A DNA stretch of 64,000 bases from Flagellimonas hadalis (GTDB lineage Bacteria > Bacteroidota > Bacteroidia > Flavobacteriales > Flavobacteriaceae). The position numbers and the translations under genes were made by a program. The DNA is taken from the NCBI RefSeq assembly GCF_007785775.2, contig NZ_VNIK02000001.1, forward strand, positions 360,678 through 424,677, in the 5' to 3' direction. This document shows, one piece after another, positions 35,645 through 43,677 of this stretch; the stretch's first letter is position 1; each line of letters starts with the position of its first letter. A model generated the notes under the pieces. The model was not told where the DNA came from and did no database searches. It worked only from the letters and a program-made list of their open reading frames with translations.

Positions 35645-36817
35645 ATGCTGCCGAATTTTGAGAATACCGCAATAGCTTTTGAGCTGAAGACCGACTCCCA
35701 ATTGGAGCGCGCCTACTTCCTTTTTAAGATGATAGCCAATGAACCCTTGGTGCGCATAGGCACTGCAGTGACCAATTTTGCCATAAAGGCCCACCTACCT
35801 GTTGAAGGTCTGATCCGGGCCACGGTATTTGACCATTTTTGCGGTGGGGTAAATGAAGAGGATTGTCTCCCCATTATTGATAAAATGTATGAAAAAGGCG
35901 TCTGTTCCATTCTCGATTATTCCGCTGAGGGTAAGGAGGTGGACAACCAGTTCGATTTTGCCATGGAAAAGACCTTGGAGGTGCTCGATTTTGTCAAGGA
36001 AAAGGATGCCATTCCCTTTGCGGTGTTCAAACCTACCGGTTTTGGTCGATTCAAACTGTTTGAGAAAGTGAGTGCAGGCCATACGTTGAACGATAGCGAA
36101 ACAGCGGAATGGGGCCGATTGGTGAACCGGTTTGACAGGGTATGTAAAAAAGCCCATGACCTGGACGTTTCGCTGCTCATCGATGCAGAAGAAAGTTGGA
36201 TGCAGAATGCCGCCGATGACCTGGTGCTGGAAATGATGCGCAAATACAATAAACAGAAGGCCATTGTGTTCAATACCTTCCAAATGTACCGTTGGGACCG
36301 ATTGGATTATATCAAAAAACTAAGGGATATTGCCGCTTCGGAACAATTTAGCATCGGCGCCAAGGTGGTGAGAGGAGCCTATATGGAAAAAGAGAACGAC
36401 AGGGCCAAGGAAAAAGAATACCCAAGCCCCATCTGTGCCTCCAAAAAAGAGACCGATGAAAACTTTGATGCCGCCATTGACTACATGATGGACAATTTAG
36501 ATCGATTTGTACTCTTTGCAGGGACCCACAATGAGCAGAGCTGCCTCAAATTGATCTCAAAAATGCAGGAAAAGGGCATAGAGCCATCGGACAGTAACAT
36601 TTGGTTTGGCCAGTTGTTCGGGATGAGCGACCATATAACCTACAATTTGGCCGCACTGGGTTACAATGCGGTGAAATATGTGCCCTATGGCCCGGTACGT
36701 GATGTGATGCCTTATCTGATACGCCGGGCAGAGGAAAATACATCGGTAGCCGGGCAAACGTCAAGGGAGTTGGCATTGTTGCAAAAAGAACGAAAGCGCA
36801 GGAAGTTGGAGGATTAA
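35645..36817 (+). CDS. Proline dehydrogenase (monofunctional)
   Basis: 390 residues; oxidises proline to pyrroline-5-carboxylate with FAD. Conserved: VRGAYMEKEN, GTHNEQSC, and the C-terminal FGQLFGMSDHIT plus YVPYGPVRDVMPYLIRRAEEN. It carries only the PRODH domain, unlike bifunctional PutA. ATG 35645 (MLPNFEN) is chosen; the longer frame starts within the aroB promoter. Its stop codon overlaps that of the convergent DUF4258 gene by 4 bases. Confidence 0.93.
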   Translation: MLPNFENTAIAFELKTDSQLERAYFLFKMIANEPLVRIGTAVTNFAIKAHLPVEGLIRATVFDHFCGGVNEEDCLPIIDKMYEKGVCSILDYSAEGKEVDNQFDFAMEKTLEVLDFVKEKDAIPFAVFKPTGFGRFKLFEKVSAGHTLNDSETAEWGRLVNRFDRVCKKAHDLDVSLLIDAEESWMQNAADDLVLEMMRKYNKQKAIVFNTFQMYRWDRLDYIKKLRDIAASEQFSIGAKVVRGAYMEKENDRAKEKEYPSPICASKKETDENFDAAIDYMMDNLDRFVLFAGTHNEQSCLKLISKMQEKGIEPSDSNIWFGQLFGMSDHITYNLAALGYNAVKYVPYGPVRDVMPYLIRRAEENTSVAGQTSRELALLQKERKRRKLED

Positions 36818-37188
36818 TCCAAAAGGGCTGTTTCCTCAACAATCAGTTCTTCTTGGCAATTTCTGATCTGTAGTTCCATATTCTGGTCCGCAATCTTTTT
36901 TGAAACATAGTAGACCTTACAGGGTTCTGCCTTGGTGTCGCTTTTCCCAAAATCCACATTGCCATCGGTCAAAATGGATTTGACCATGATTGTGTCCCTT
37001 AATTCTTGTGGAACGGCATCTCCAAAGGAGATGGGTTTGGAGCGCATGTCTTTCAACACCCTGCAATTGGGAAAATAACAGAAATCCATGCCTTCACCAC
37101 CTGATTTTTTCTTCAAGAAGAACACCAAAAACACAATTCCAATGGACAGTCCAACTAAATACCATCCCAATCGCCTTAAAAATCCCAT
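36814..37188 (-). CDS. DUF4258-family membrane-anchored protein
   Basis: 124 residues: one N-terminal helix (LGWYLVGLSIGIVFLVFFL), then a soluble domain with Cys residues in DFCYFPNCRV and later KAEPCKVYYVS and RNCQEE. It fits the DUF4258 family, of unknown function, seen next to alanine dehydrogenase in Flavobacteriaceae. The gene begins 6 bases downstream of the ald stop, so the two are probably cotranscribed. Confidence 0.78.
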   Translation of the reverse strand: MGFLRRLGWYLVGLSIGIVFLVFFLKKKSGGEGMDFCYFPNCRVLKDMRSKPISFGDAVPQELRDTIMVKSILTDGNVDFGKSDTKAEPCKVYYVSKKIADQNMELQIRNCQEELIVEETALLD

Positions 37189-37194
37189 GCGTAT

Positions 37195-38394
37195 TTAAAA
37201 AATAAGAAAGTTAATATCGCTGTAACTCAGTCCAAACCATTCCCCCACCGATTTATTGGTGAGGATACCGTGATACATGTAAAGCCCGCTACGCAATCCT
37301 TTGTCGAAACGTAGCGAATGCTCCAAGCCGCCATCCTCACCAATTTTCAGTAGATAAGGGGTGAAAATATTGCTGATGGATATGGAAGAGGTCCGCGGAT
37401 AACGGGACGGAATATTGGGCACCCCGTAATGGATGACCCCATATTTTTCAAAAGTAGGTTTGGTGTGCGTGGTCACCTCAGAAGTTTCGAAACAACCGCC
37501 CATGTCTATGCTCACATCAATGATCACGGCTCCTTTTTTCATGTTTTCCACCATGGAACTGCTCACCACAACCGGGGAGCGGTCCTTGCCCCTCGTGGCA
37601 CCGATGGCCACATCGCACCGTTTCAAAGACTTTATCAGGTTTTTGGGTTGGATGGTGGAGGTATAGACGGTACGGTTCAGATTGATCTGTAAATTCCTGA
37701 GTTTGCTGATGGAGTTGTCGAACACCTTGATGTTGGCCCCAAGTCCCAAAGCGGAACGGGCGGCAAATTCCCCAACGGTACCTGCTCCTATGATCACTAC
37801 TTCCACTGGTGGCACCCCACTGATGTTCCCGAACATCAGCCCATTGCCCTTGCCCGTGGCGGCCATCAATTCTGAAGCAATGAGGATGGAGGAAATGCCC
37901 GCAATCTCGCTCAGGGAGCGTACGGCCGGGTAGTTGCCATCATCGTCCCGAATGAATTCAAAAGCGATGGCGGTCAGCCTTTTTTTGGCCAAGACCTCAA
38001 AATATTCTTTTCGCTGGGTCTTTATCTGCAATGCAGAAATGACAATGGTCTGGGGATTCAGCAAATCGATTTCAGATAGGGTGGGGGGCTCCACTTTTAG
38101 GATGATGGGGCACGAAAACACTTTTTTGGTATCCCGTGTGATCTCTGCTCCTGCATTGGTATAGTCAATGTCCGAAAAATTGGCACCATCCCCGGCCCCG
38201 GATTCCATGAGTACCCGGTGGCCATGTGCCGTGATGGCATTTACGGCATCGGGGGTAAGGCAGACCCTCTTTTCCTGGTATTGGTTTTCCCTTGGGATTC
38301 CTATAAATAGTTCGCCCTTTTGTTTAAGGACTTCCAAAGTTTCTTCTTGGGGCAGCAATTGCTGTTTGCTAAAGGGGGAAGAAGGCTGGTTCAT
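37195..38394 (-). CDS. ald: Alanine dehydrogenase
   Basis: 399 residues of the alanine dehydrogenase/PNT N-terminal family; deaminates alanine to pyruvate and ammonia with NAD. Family features: GIPRENQYQEKRVCLTPDAV, VLMESGAGDGANFSD, and the NAD site VVIIGAGTVGEFAARSA. It is longer than Bacillus Ald (about 370), as is usual in Bacteroidota. Together with proline dehydrogenase it suggests amino-acid catabolism in this region. Confidence 0.87.
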   Translation of the reverse strand: MNQPSSPFSKQQLLPQEETLEVLKQKGELFIGIPRENQYQEKRVCLTPDAVNAITAHGHRVLMESGAGDGANFSDIDYTNAGAEITRDTKKVFSCPIILKVEPPTLSEIDLLNPQTIVISALQIKTQRKEYFEVLAKKRLTAIAFEFIRDDDGNYPAVRSLSEIAGISSILIASELMAATGKGNGLMFGNISGVPPVEVVIIGAGTVGEFAARSALGLGANIKVFDNSISKLRNLQINLNRTVYTSTIQPKNLIKSLKRCDVAIGATRGKDRSPVVVSSSMVENMKKGAVIIDVSIDMGGCFETSEVTTHTKPTFEKYGVIHYGVPNIPSRYPRTSSISISNIFTPYLLKIGEDGGLEHSLRFDKGLRSGLYMYHGILTNKSVGEWFGLSYSDINFLIF

Positions 38395-38432
38395 AAGCAG
38401 TAAATCTGTTCAGCATACCATCAGGTATTTAA

Positions 38433-38440
38433 CAAATTTA
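38433..38440 (-). promoter_or_regulatory. Candidate -7 element for ald
   Basis: On minus TAAATTTG fits TAnnTTTG, about 38 bases before the ald start. It overlaps the end of the upstream gene. No clear -33. Confidence 0.4.
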
Positions 38441-38980
38441 CATTTTTTTTGAAAGGGTCTTTTGCCGTTGTTCGAGTTTCTCCCGTTCCTTACGCAATTC
38501 CTCTTTTTCCTTCAATATTTGGAGTTCGGTGTCCATGGCATCCAGATCTATGCCATGCACATGTTTGTCCACAAGTTTCAACCTGATGAAATAGACTACG
38601 GGTACCACTACCATGGTAACGGCGACAACATACAATATTTCATTTTCATCAATTTTACTTGAACTATAGTTCAGTACGGTAAAAAGTTGAAAACTATACA
38701 TGGAAATCGGAATCAGTATAGCGTGGTACCACCAGTTCTTGGAGGTGATAAACCATATGACCAAAAGAAGCAAGGGGACAATTTTATTGAAGTAATAATA
38801 AAATGCATCGCTTATATCATTAAAACCATTCGAAGTGAATTCTATGCCTAAAAAACTCCAAGACTGGCTGTCAATTGGCAAGTATTTATAAAAATAAAAC
38901 ATCAAAGGAGAAATGGCTATCAAGAGCGATATAATTCCTTCGATAATGAGCTTTTTCCTAATGGTAGTTTTGTCCTTCAT
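38438..38980 (-). CDS. Integral membrane protein of unknown function
   Basis: 180 residues with about four hydrophobic helices (13-30, 58-80, 84-105, 118-138) and a highly charged C-terminal coiled coil (LQILKEKEELRKEREKLEQ). No domain recognised. A+T content is higher than the neighbours. The arrangement suggests a small inner-membrane protein with a cytoplasmic coiled coil. Confidence 0.65.
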   Translation of the reverse strand: MKDKTTIRKKLIIEGIISLLIAISPLMFYFYKYLPIDSQSWSFLGIEFTSNGFNDISDAFYYYFNKIVPLLLLVIWFITSKNWWYHAILIPISMYSFQLFTVLNYSSSKIDENEILYVVAVTMVVVPVVYFIRLKLVDKHVHGIDLDAMDTELQILKEKEELRKEREKLEQRQKTLSKKM

Positions 38981-39017
38981 TACTCTAGTAAACTAAAAAA
39001 ATGAAGGAATATTGTGT

Positions 39018-39049
39018 AAAAAAATAATCCCTTCGCTAAAAGGGATTAT
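39018..39049 (-). terminator. Intrinsic terminator of the small exported peptide gene
   Basis: A perfect 10-bp stem (39024-39033 with 39040-39049), CGCTAA loop, followed on minus by a seven-T run. Confidence 0.88.
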
Positions 39050-39073
39050 CAGATTTGTCGATCGAAAAGAAAT

Positions 39074-39205
39074 CTACAATTTCTTAAGATCCCTTTTCTC
39101 GATGCTAACGGTTTGGTTCTTGTCAATCGTTACTGTTGTAGAAACAGCGGTCATTGCCAAAAAAGCAACAGCTAGCAATCCAAAAAAAACTTTTTTAGTG
39201 TTCAT
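39074..39205 (-). CDS. 43-residue exported peptide
   Basis: Reads MNTKKVFFGLLAVAFLAMTA followed by VSTTVTIDKNQTVSIEKRDL and KKL. The N-terminus is a good signal peptide (basic start, hydrophobic core, Ala-x-Ser/Thr region), leaving a mature part of about 23 residues that is charged and amphipathic. It has its own -7-like promoter (TACATTTG, 39255-39248) and a strong terminator, so a short monocistronic transcript is likely. Function unknown: a secreted peptide or the remnant of a larger protein are both possible. Confidence 0.72.
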   Translation of the reverse strand: MNTKKVFFGLLAVAFLAMTAVSTTVTIDKNQTVSIEKRDLKKL

Positions 39206-39247
39206 CGTAAAAGAGTTTTTGGTTAATAAATGAATTCATTCACAGGG

Positions 39248-39255
39248 CAAATGTA
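39248..39255 (-). promoter_or_regulatory. Candidate -7 element for the small exported peptide gene
   Basis: On minus TACATTTG fits TAnnTTTG, about 42 bases upstream of the ATG at 39205. Confidence 0.5.
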
Positions 39256-39285
39256 GGAAAATATTTCAACCTCACCTACGTTTCA

Positions 39286-39330
39286 TCGATAAAATTAGTT
39301 TTTTAACGCAAAAAATAGTCCTTTTATCGA
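39286..39330. repeat. Spaced 9-bp inverted repeat
   Basis: TCGATAAAA at 39286-39294 and TTTTATCGA at 39322-39330 are perfect inverted copies with a 27-base spacer, between the tsaE stop and the small exported peptide gene. Possible regulator site; no T tract, so not a standard terminator. Confidence 0.4.
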
Positions 39331-39381
39331 AAAATGGTTGCTCTGTACAATAATCTGGTTTGAAGATAGATGAATGAGTTG

Positions 39382-39798
39382 TTAAGAAACATTTAACTCG
39401 ATTGAGCGTGTGTTTTCATCGACAAAGTGCAGGAATACGCCCACAGCATCTTCAGGGATCAACGACTCGATTTTTTCCGGCCATTCAATGAACACCCATG
39501 TATCTTGTGCCAAGTAGTCCTCAAAACCCATGTCCAGTGCTTCCATTTCATCGTTCAACCTATAAAAATCAAAATGAAAGGCGATAAGTTTGTCGTTTTC
39601 ACCGCGATATTCGTTTACCAATCCAAAAGTGGGGCTATTGGCCTCGTCCATGGCACCGAGTTCTTTAACCATGGCCTTGACCAGTGTGGTTTTTCCCACG
39701 CCCATATCCCCATAAAAACAAAGGATCTTTCCCGGTGTGGTCCCAATAATTTCCTTGGCCACTTCCCGGATTTCGTTCAATTGAAAAGTTTTTTTCAC
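39382..39798 (-). CDS. tsaE: tRNA threonylcarbamoyladenosine biosynthesis ATPase TsaE
   Basis: 138 residues. Walker A is GDMGVGKTTLVKAM near 30; the family's SPTFGLVNEY and FDFYRLNDEMEALDMGFEDY follow. TsaE supports TsaBD in making t6A37 of ANN-decoding tRNAs. It begins 7 bases downstream of the porX stop, an arrangement typical of Flavobacteriaceae. Confidence 0.94.
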   Translation of the reverse strand: MKKTFQLNEIREVAKEIIGTTPGKILCFYGDMGVGKTTLVKAMVKELGAMDEANSPTFGLVNEYRGENDKLIAFHFDFYRLNDEMEALDMGFEDYLAQDTWVFIEWPEKIESLIPEDAVGVFLHFVDENTRSIELNVS

Positions 39799-39805
39799 CA
39801 GTGCA

Positions 39806-41350
39806 TTATTTTGCTTCCAAAACTACGAAAGGAACGATCATTTCTTCCAAGGAAACCCCTCCATGCTGGTAGGTATTCCGGTAATAGCTCACATAATGGT
39901 TGTAGTTGTTGGGGTAGGCGAAGAAGAGGTCGTTTTTCGCAAAGATGAAACTGCTGCTCAGGTTGATGTTGGGCAGGTGAATTTCCTGCGGATTTTTGGT
40001 GGCCAGCACTTCTTTTTCCTCGTAGGTAAGGCTTTTCCCTGTTTTGTAGCGCAAGTTCAAGCTGGTTTCCCTGTCCCCGATCACTTTTGAGGGCTGTTTC
40101 ACATTGATGGTACCATGGTCCGTGGTCAGGATAAGCTTCATGCCCAAAACCTGTGCCTGTTGGATGATCTCCAGCAAGGGGGAGTTCTTGAACCAACTCA
40201 ATGTAAGGGAACGGTAGGCCTTGTCGTTGGATGCCAATTCCTTCACCACCTCCATTTCGGTCTTGGAATGGGACAGCATGTCCACAAAATTATAGACCAC
40301 CACGGTGAGGTCATTTTCCTTTTGGGATTTGAAGTTTTGGGCCAATTGTTTGCCTTGTTTAAGGTTGTTGATCTTGTGATATTCCCATTTCAGGTCGAGT
40401 CCCAATCGCTTTAGTTGCGCCCCGAGGAACTCGGCCTCAAAAAGGTTCTTGCCCCCATCATCCGTGTCGTTTTTCCACCAATTGGGATACTGTTTTTCCA
40501 TATCCAGCGGCATAAGCCCTGAAAAAAGTGCATTACGGGCATATTGCGTAGCGGTCGGAAGAATACTGAAATAGGCACATTCCTGCTTCTTTTTATAATG
40601 TGCGGAAAGAATCTCTTCAAAAGCCATCCATTGGTCGTATCGAAGGTTATCGATGACCACCATCAAGGTTTTGCCTCCTTTCAGTTCGGGCTGTACCTTG
40701 CTCCGGAACAGGGTGTGTGACATGATGGGTGCATTCCCTTCCTTGAACCAGCTTTTGTAGTTTTTGTCCACAAATTTGCCGAATTGGGAATTGGCCTCCA
40801 CTTTTTGCGATTCCAAGATCTCGAACATCCCGGTATCCTCTATATGTTCCAATTGAAGTTCCCAATAGATCAATTTTTTGTACAGATCCACCCATTCCTC
40901 ATGGGAATTGACCATGGAGAGGTCCATGGCTATCTTTCGGAATTCCTGCTGGTAATTGGAGGTTGTCTTTTCCGAGATCAATCGGGAGTTGTCCAAACTT
41001 TTCTTCAGGGAGAGTAAAATCTGGTTGGGGTTCACGGGCTTGATCAGGTAATCTGCAATCTTGGAGCCAATGGCCTCATCCATGATGTACTCCTCCTCGC
41101 TCTTGGTGATCATGACCACTGGGATGGAAGCATCATACTTTTTGATCTCGTTCAAGGTTTCCAGACCGGATATGCCCGGCATGTTCTCATCCAGAAAAAC
41201 AATATCGAAAAATTGTTCCCTGATCTCTTCCAGGGCATCTTGTCCGCTTTGGCTGGTGACCACCTCGTAGCCTTTGTCCTCCAAAAAAAGTATATGTGGT
41301 TTGAGCAGATCGATCTCATCATCTACCCAAAGAATTGTAATCTTGTTCAT
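39806..41350 (-). CDS. porX: T9SS regulator PorX (response regulator with PglZ domain)
   Basis: 514 residues. The receiver domain has DDE at 10-12 and phospho-acceptor Asp54 in VFLDENMPG. The remaining two thirds is a PglZ/alkaline-phosphatase superfamily domain (TLMVVIDNLRYDQWMAFEE; ILTTDHGTINVKQ). PorX with sensor PorY controls type IX secretion and gliding genes and has phosphodiesterase activity on oligonucleotides in other species. ATG 41350 (MNKITIL) is the correct start; an extra ten codons upstream are not conserved. Confidence 0.93.
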   Translation of the reverse strand: MNKITILWVDDEIDLLKPHILFLEDKGYEVVTSQSGQDALEEIREQFFDIVFLDENMPGISGLETLNEIKKYDASIPVVMITKSEEEYIMDEAIGSKIADYLIKPVNPNQILLSLKKSLDNSRLISEKTTSNYQQEFRKIAMDLSMVNSHEEWVDLYKKLIYWELQLEHIEDTGMFEILESQKVEANSQFGKFVDKNYKSWFKEGNAPIMSHTLFRSKVQPELKGGKTLMVVIDNLRYDQWMAFEEILSAHYKKKQECAYFSILPTATQYARNALFSGLMPLDMEKQYPNWWKNDTDDGGKNLFEAEFLGAQLKRLGLDLKWEYHKINNLKQGKQLAQNFKSQKENDLTVVVYNFVDMLSHSKTEMEVVKELASNDKAYRSLTLSWFKNSPLLEIIQQAQVLGMKLILTTDHGTINVKQPSKVIGDRETSLNLRYKTGKSLTYEEKEVLATKNPQEIHLPNINLSSSFIFAKNDLFFAYPNNYNHYVSYYRNTYQHGGVSLEEMIVPFVVLEAK

Positions 41351-41366
41351 ATAGTGATTATCTTTG
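41335..41366 (+). promoter_or_regulatory. Promoter of the HD phosphohydrolase gene
   Basis: TTG at 41335-41337, 21 bases, TATCTTTG at 41359-41366, matching the Bacteroidota consensus. It overlaps the first codons of porX on the other strand, and the gene begins with TTG at 41387. Confidence 0.6.
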
Positions 41367-41386
41367 TGGGATAAAAACAAAAATCC

Positions 41387-42613
41387 TTGGTAAAAACCAA
41401 TAAGCTTAACGTTTTTAACGACCCAATTTACGGTTTTATTGGAACTCCCAACGAACTAATTTTTAGACTCATCGCCCATCCTTATTTTCAAAGGTTGCGG
41501 AGGATATCCCAAATGGGTCTTTCCTATTTGGTGTATCCAGGGGCCCATCATACCCGATTTCACCATGCTTTGGGAAGCATGCATTTGATGACAAGGGCGA
41601 TTCAGGTCCTGAAGATGAAAAACGTTGAGATCACGGAGAAGGAAGAAAACGGACTGCTCTGCGCCATACTGTTGCACGACATGGGCCACGGCCCATTTTC
41701 ACATGCGCTGGAAGGCGTAGTTGCAAAAGACCTGAGCCATGAAAAGCTGTCGCTACAGTTCATGAAAGCCCTCAATGATGAATTTGAGGGTCAACTTGAT
41801 ACCGCTATTTCCATATTCAAGGGCGATTATCCCAAACCTTATATGAACCAACTGGTGTCGAGCCAATTGGACATGGACCGTTTGGATTACCTGAAAAGGG
41901 ACAGTTTCTATTCGGGGGTCACCGAGGGCAACATCAATTCCGAGCGCCTCATTTCCATGCTCAATGTGGCCAATGGCAATTTGGTGGTGGAGGAGAAGGG
42001 AATCTATGCCGTGGAGAAGTTCCTCATGGCCCGAAGGTTCATGTATTGGCAGGTATATCTTCACAAAACGGGTCTGGCTGCAGAGCAGTTGTTGATACGG
42101 GTCATGCAGCGTGCCAAGATATTGCTCGCCAAAGGCGAAGAGCTTTCAGCGAGCCAATCGTTGTTGTTTTTTCTGAAACAGGAAGGAGCCATTGCCTTCA
42201 ACACGGAGATTCTTGAAAAATTTGCCCAACTGGATGATGTGGACATACTGGGTGCCATAAAATCATGGCAGTTCCATGATGATTTTGTGCTTTCGAAAAT
42301 GTGCCAGATGCTGCTGAACCGAAAACTATTGCACATCAAGATCAAAAACCGTCCCTCCGAACCAGAAAAATTGAACGGAAAATTGGAAAGAATCATGCAA
42401 AAACACGATCTTTCACTTGAAGAAGCCTCCAACTTTGTATTTGAGGGAGAAATATCGAACAAGGCCTATAGTATGGAACAACAGGCCATTTACATTCTCA
42501 AAAAGAGTGGAAGAATAACCGATGTGCTCAAAGAATCCGATCAGCTCAGCTTGAAGGCACTTTCCAAAACCGTTACCAAATATTACAGCTGCTACCCGAA
42601 GGAAGCTGTTTGA
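41387..42613 (+). CDS. HD-domain phosphohydrolase (dNTPase/SAMHD1-like)
   Basis: 408 residues. HD motif pieces: HTRFHHALGSMHLM, ILLHDMGHGPFSHALEG and DMDRLDYLKRDSFYSG, arranged as in dGTPase/SAMHD1-like enzymes that hydrolyse dNTPs. The start is TTG at 41387 (LVKTNKLNVFNDPIYGFI): no ATG or GTG lies between the preceding stop and the conserved NDPIYGFI start. Divergent from porX with a 36-base spacer, followed by lpxD after 23 bases. Confidence 0.9.
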   Translation: MVKTNKLNVFNDPIYGFIGTPNELIFRLIAHPYFQRLRRISQMGLSYLVYPGAHHTRFHHALGSMHLMTRAIQVLKMKNVEITEKEENGLLCAILLHDMGHGPFSHALEGVVAKDLSHEKLSLQFMKALNDEFEGQLDTAISIFKGDYPKPYMNQLVSSQLDMDRLDYLKRDSFYSGVTEGNINSERLISMLNVANGNLVVEEKGIYAVEKFLMARRFMYWQVYLHKTGLAAEQLLIRVMQRAKILLAKGEELSASQSLLFFLKQEGAIAFNTEILEKFAQLDDVDILGAIKSWQFHDDFVLSKMCQMLLNRKLLHIKIKNRPSEPEKLNGKLERIMQKHDLSLEEASNFVFEGEISNKAYSMEQQAIYILKKSGRITDVLKESDQLSLKALSKTVTKYYSCYPKEAV

Positions 42614-42636
42614 CAAATTTTGTTACTTTTGCACAA

Positions 42637-43677
42637 ATGAAATTTACAGCTACCCAAATTGCCGGAATCCTAGAGGGGGAAGTTGAGGGAAATCCTCAAA
42701 TCGCTGTCCATAAATTATCCAAGATCGAAGAAGGCGAAAAAGGGTCGCTGACCTTTTTGGCCAACCCAAAGTACACCTCTTACATCTATTCCACAAAGGC
42801 GTCCATAACCATCGTGAACAAAGACTTTGTGCCGGAACAGACCTTGTCCACCACTTTGATAAAAGTGGACGATGCCTATAAGTCGTTCTCCAAATTGCTG
42901 GAATATTACAACCAAGTCAAGAAGAACAACAAAGTTGGGATTGAAAACCCGGCTTTTGTGTCTGAAAGTGCGGTCTATGGTGAAGGTTTTTACTTGGGCG
43001 CATTTTCCTATTTGGGCGACAATGTGAAGATTGGCGACAATGTGAAGATATATCCCAACGTATATATAGGGGACAATGTGACCATAGGCAACAACGTTGT
43101 GGTCTTTGCCGGGGCCAAGATCTATTCGGAATCCTTGATCGGGAACCATTGTGTCATCCACAGTGGAGTGATCATCGGGGCCGACGGTTTTGGTTTCACC
43201 CCCAATGCCGATGGGGAGTACAGTAAAGTGCCCCAAACAGGGAACGTGATCCTGGAGGACAATGTCGATGTAGGCGCAGGCACCACCATAGACAGGGCTA
43301 CTTTAGGCTCTACCATATTACGAAGGGGCGTGAAACTGGACAACCAGATACAGATAGCCCATAATGTTGAAATAGGGGAGCACACAGCCATTGCTGCTCA
43401 AACAGGCATAGCAGGTTCCACAAAGATTGGCAAGAACTGTCTCATTGGGGGGCAAGTGGGCATCGTGGGCCATATCACCATAGGTGATAGGGTGAAGATT
43501 CAGGCCCAATCGGGAATCGGAAGAAACGTAAAGAATGATGAAGTGCTCCAGGGGTCACCGGCCCTTAGTTATGGGGACTTCAACAAATCATATGTACATT
43601 TTAAGAATTTGCCCAAGCTGGTAAATCAAATCTCCAACATAGAAAAAAAGGTTGAAGGTGAGCAAAACAAGCAATAA
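42637..43677 (+). CDS. lpxD: UDP-3-O-acylglucosamine N-acyltransferase
   Basis: 346 residues; third step of lipid A synthesis. N-terminal uridine-binding domain, then a left-handed beta-helix of hexapeptide repeats. The catalytic His is in LDNQIQIAHNVEIG and GADGFGFTP is the substrate loop. ATG 42637 (MKFTATQ) gives the usual start. First gene of a lipid A cluster; lpxC-fabZ overlaps its 3' end by 20 bases. Confidence 0.95.
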   Translation: MKFTATQIAGILEGEVEGNPQIAVHKLSKIEEGEKGSLTFLANPKYTSYIYSTKASITIVNKDFVPEQTLSTTLIKVDDAYKSFSKLLEYYNQVKKNNKVGIENPAFVSESAVYGEGFYLGAFSYLGDNVKIGDNVKIYPNVYIGDNVTIGNNVVVFAGAKIYSESLIGNHCVIHSGVIIGADGFGFTPNADGEYSKVPQTGNVILEDNVDVGAGTTIDRATLGSTILRRGVKLDNQIQIAHNVEIGEHTAIAAQTGIAGSTKIGKNCLIGGQVGIVGHITIGDRVKIQAQSGIGRNVKNDEVLQGSPALSYGDFNKSYVHFKNLPKLVNQISNIEKKVEGEQNKQ

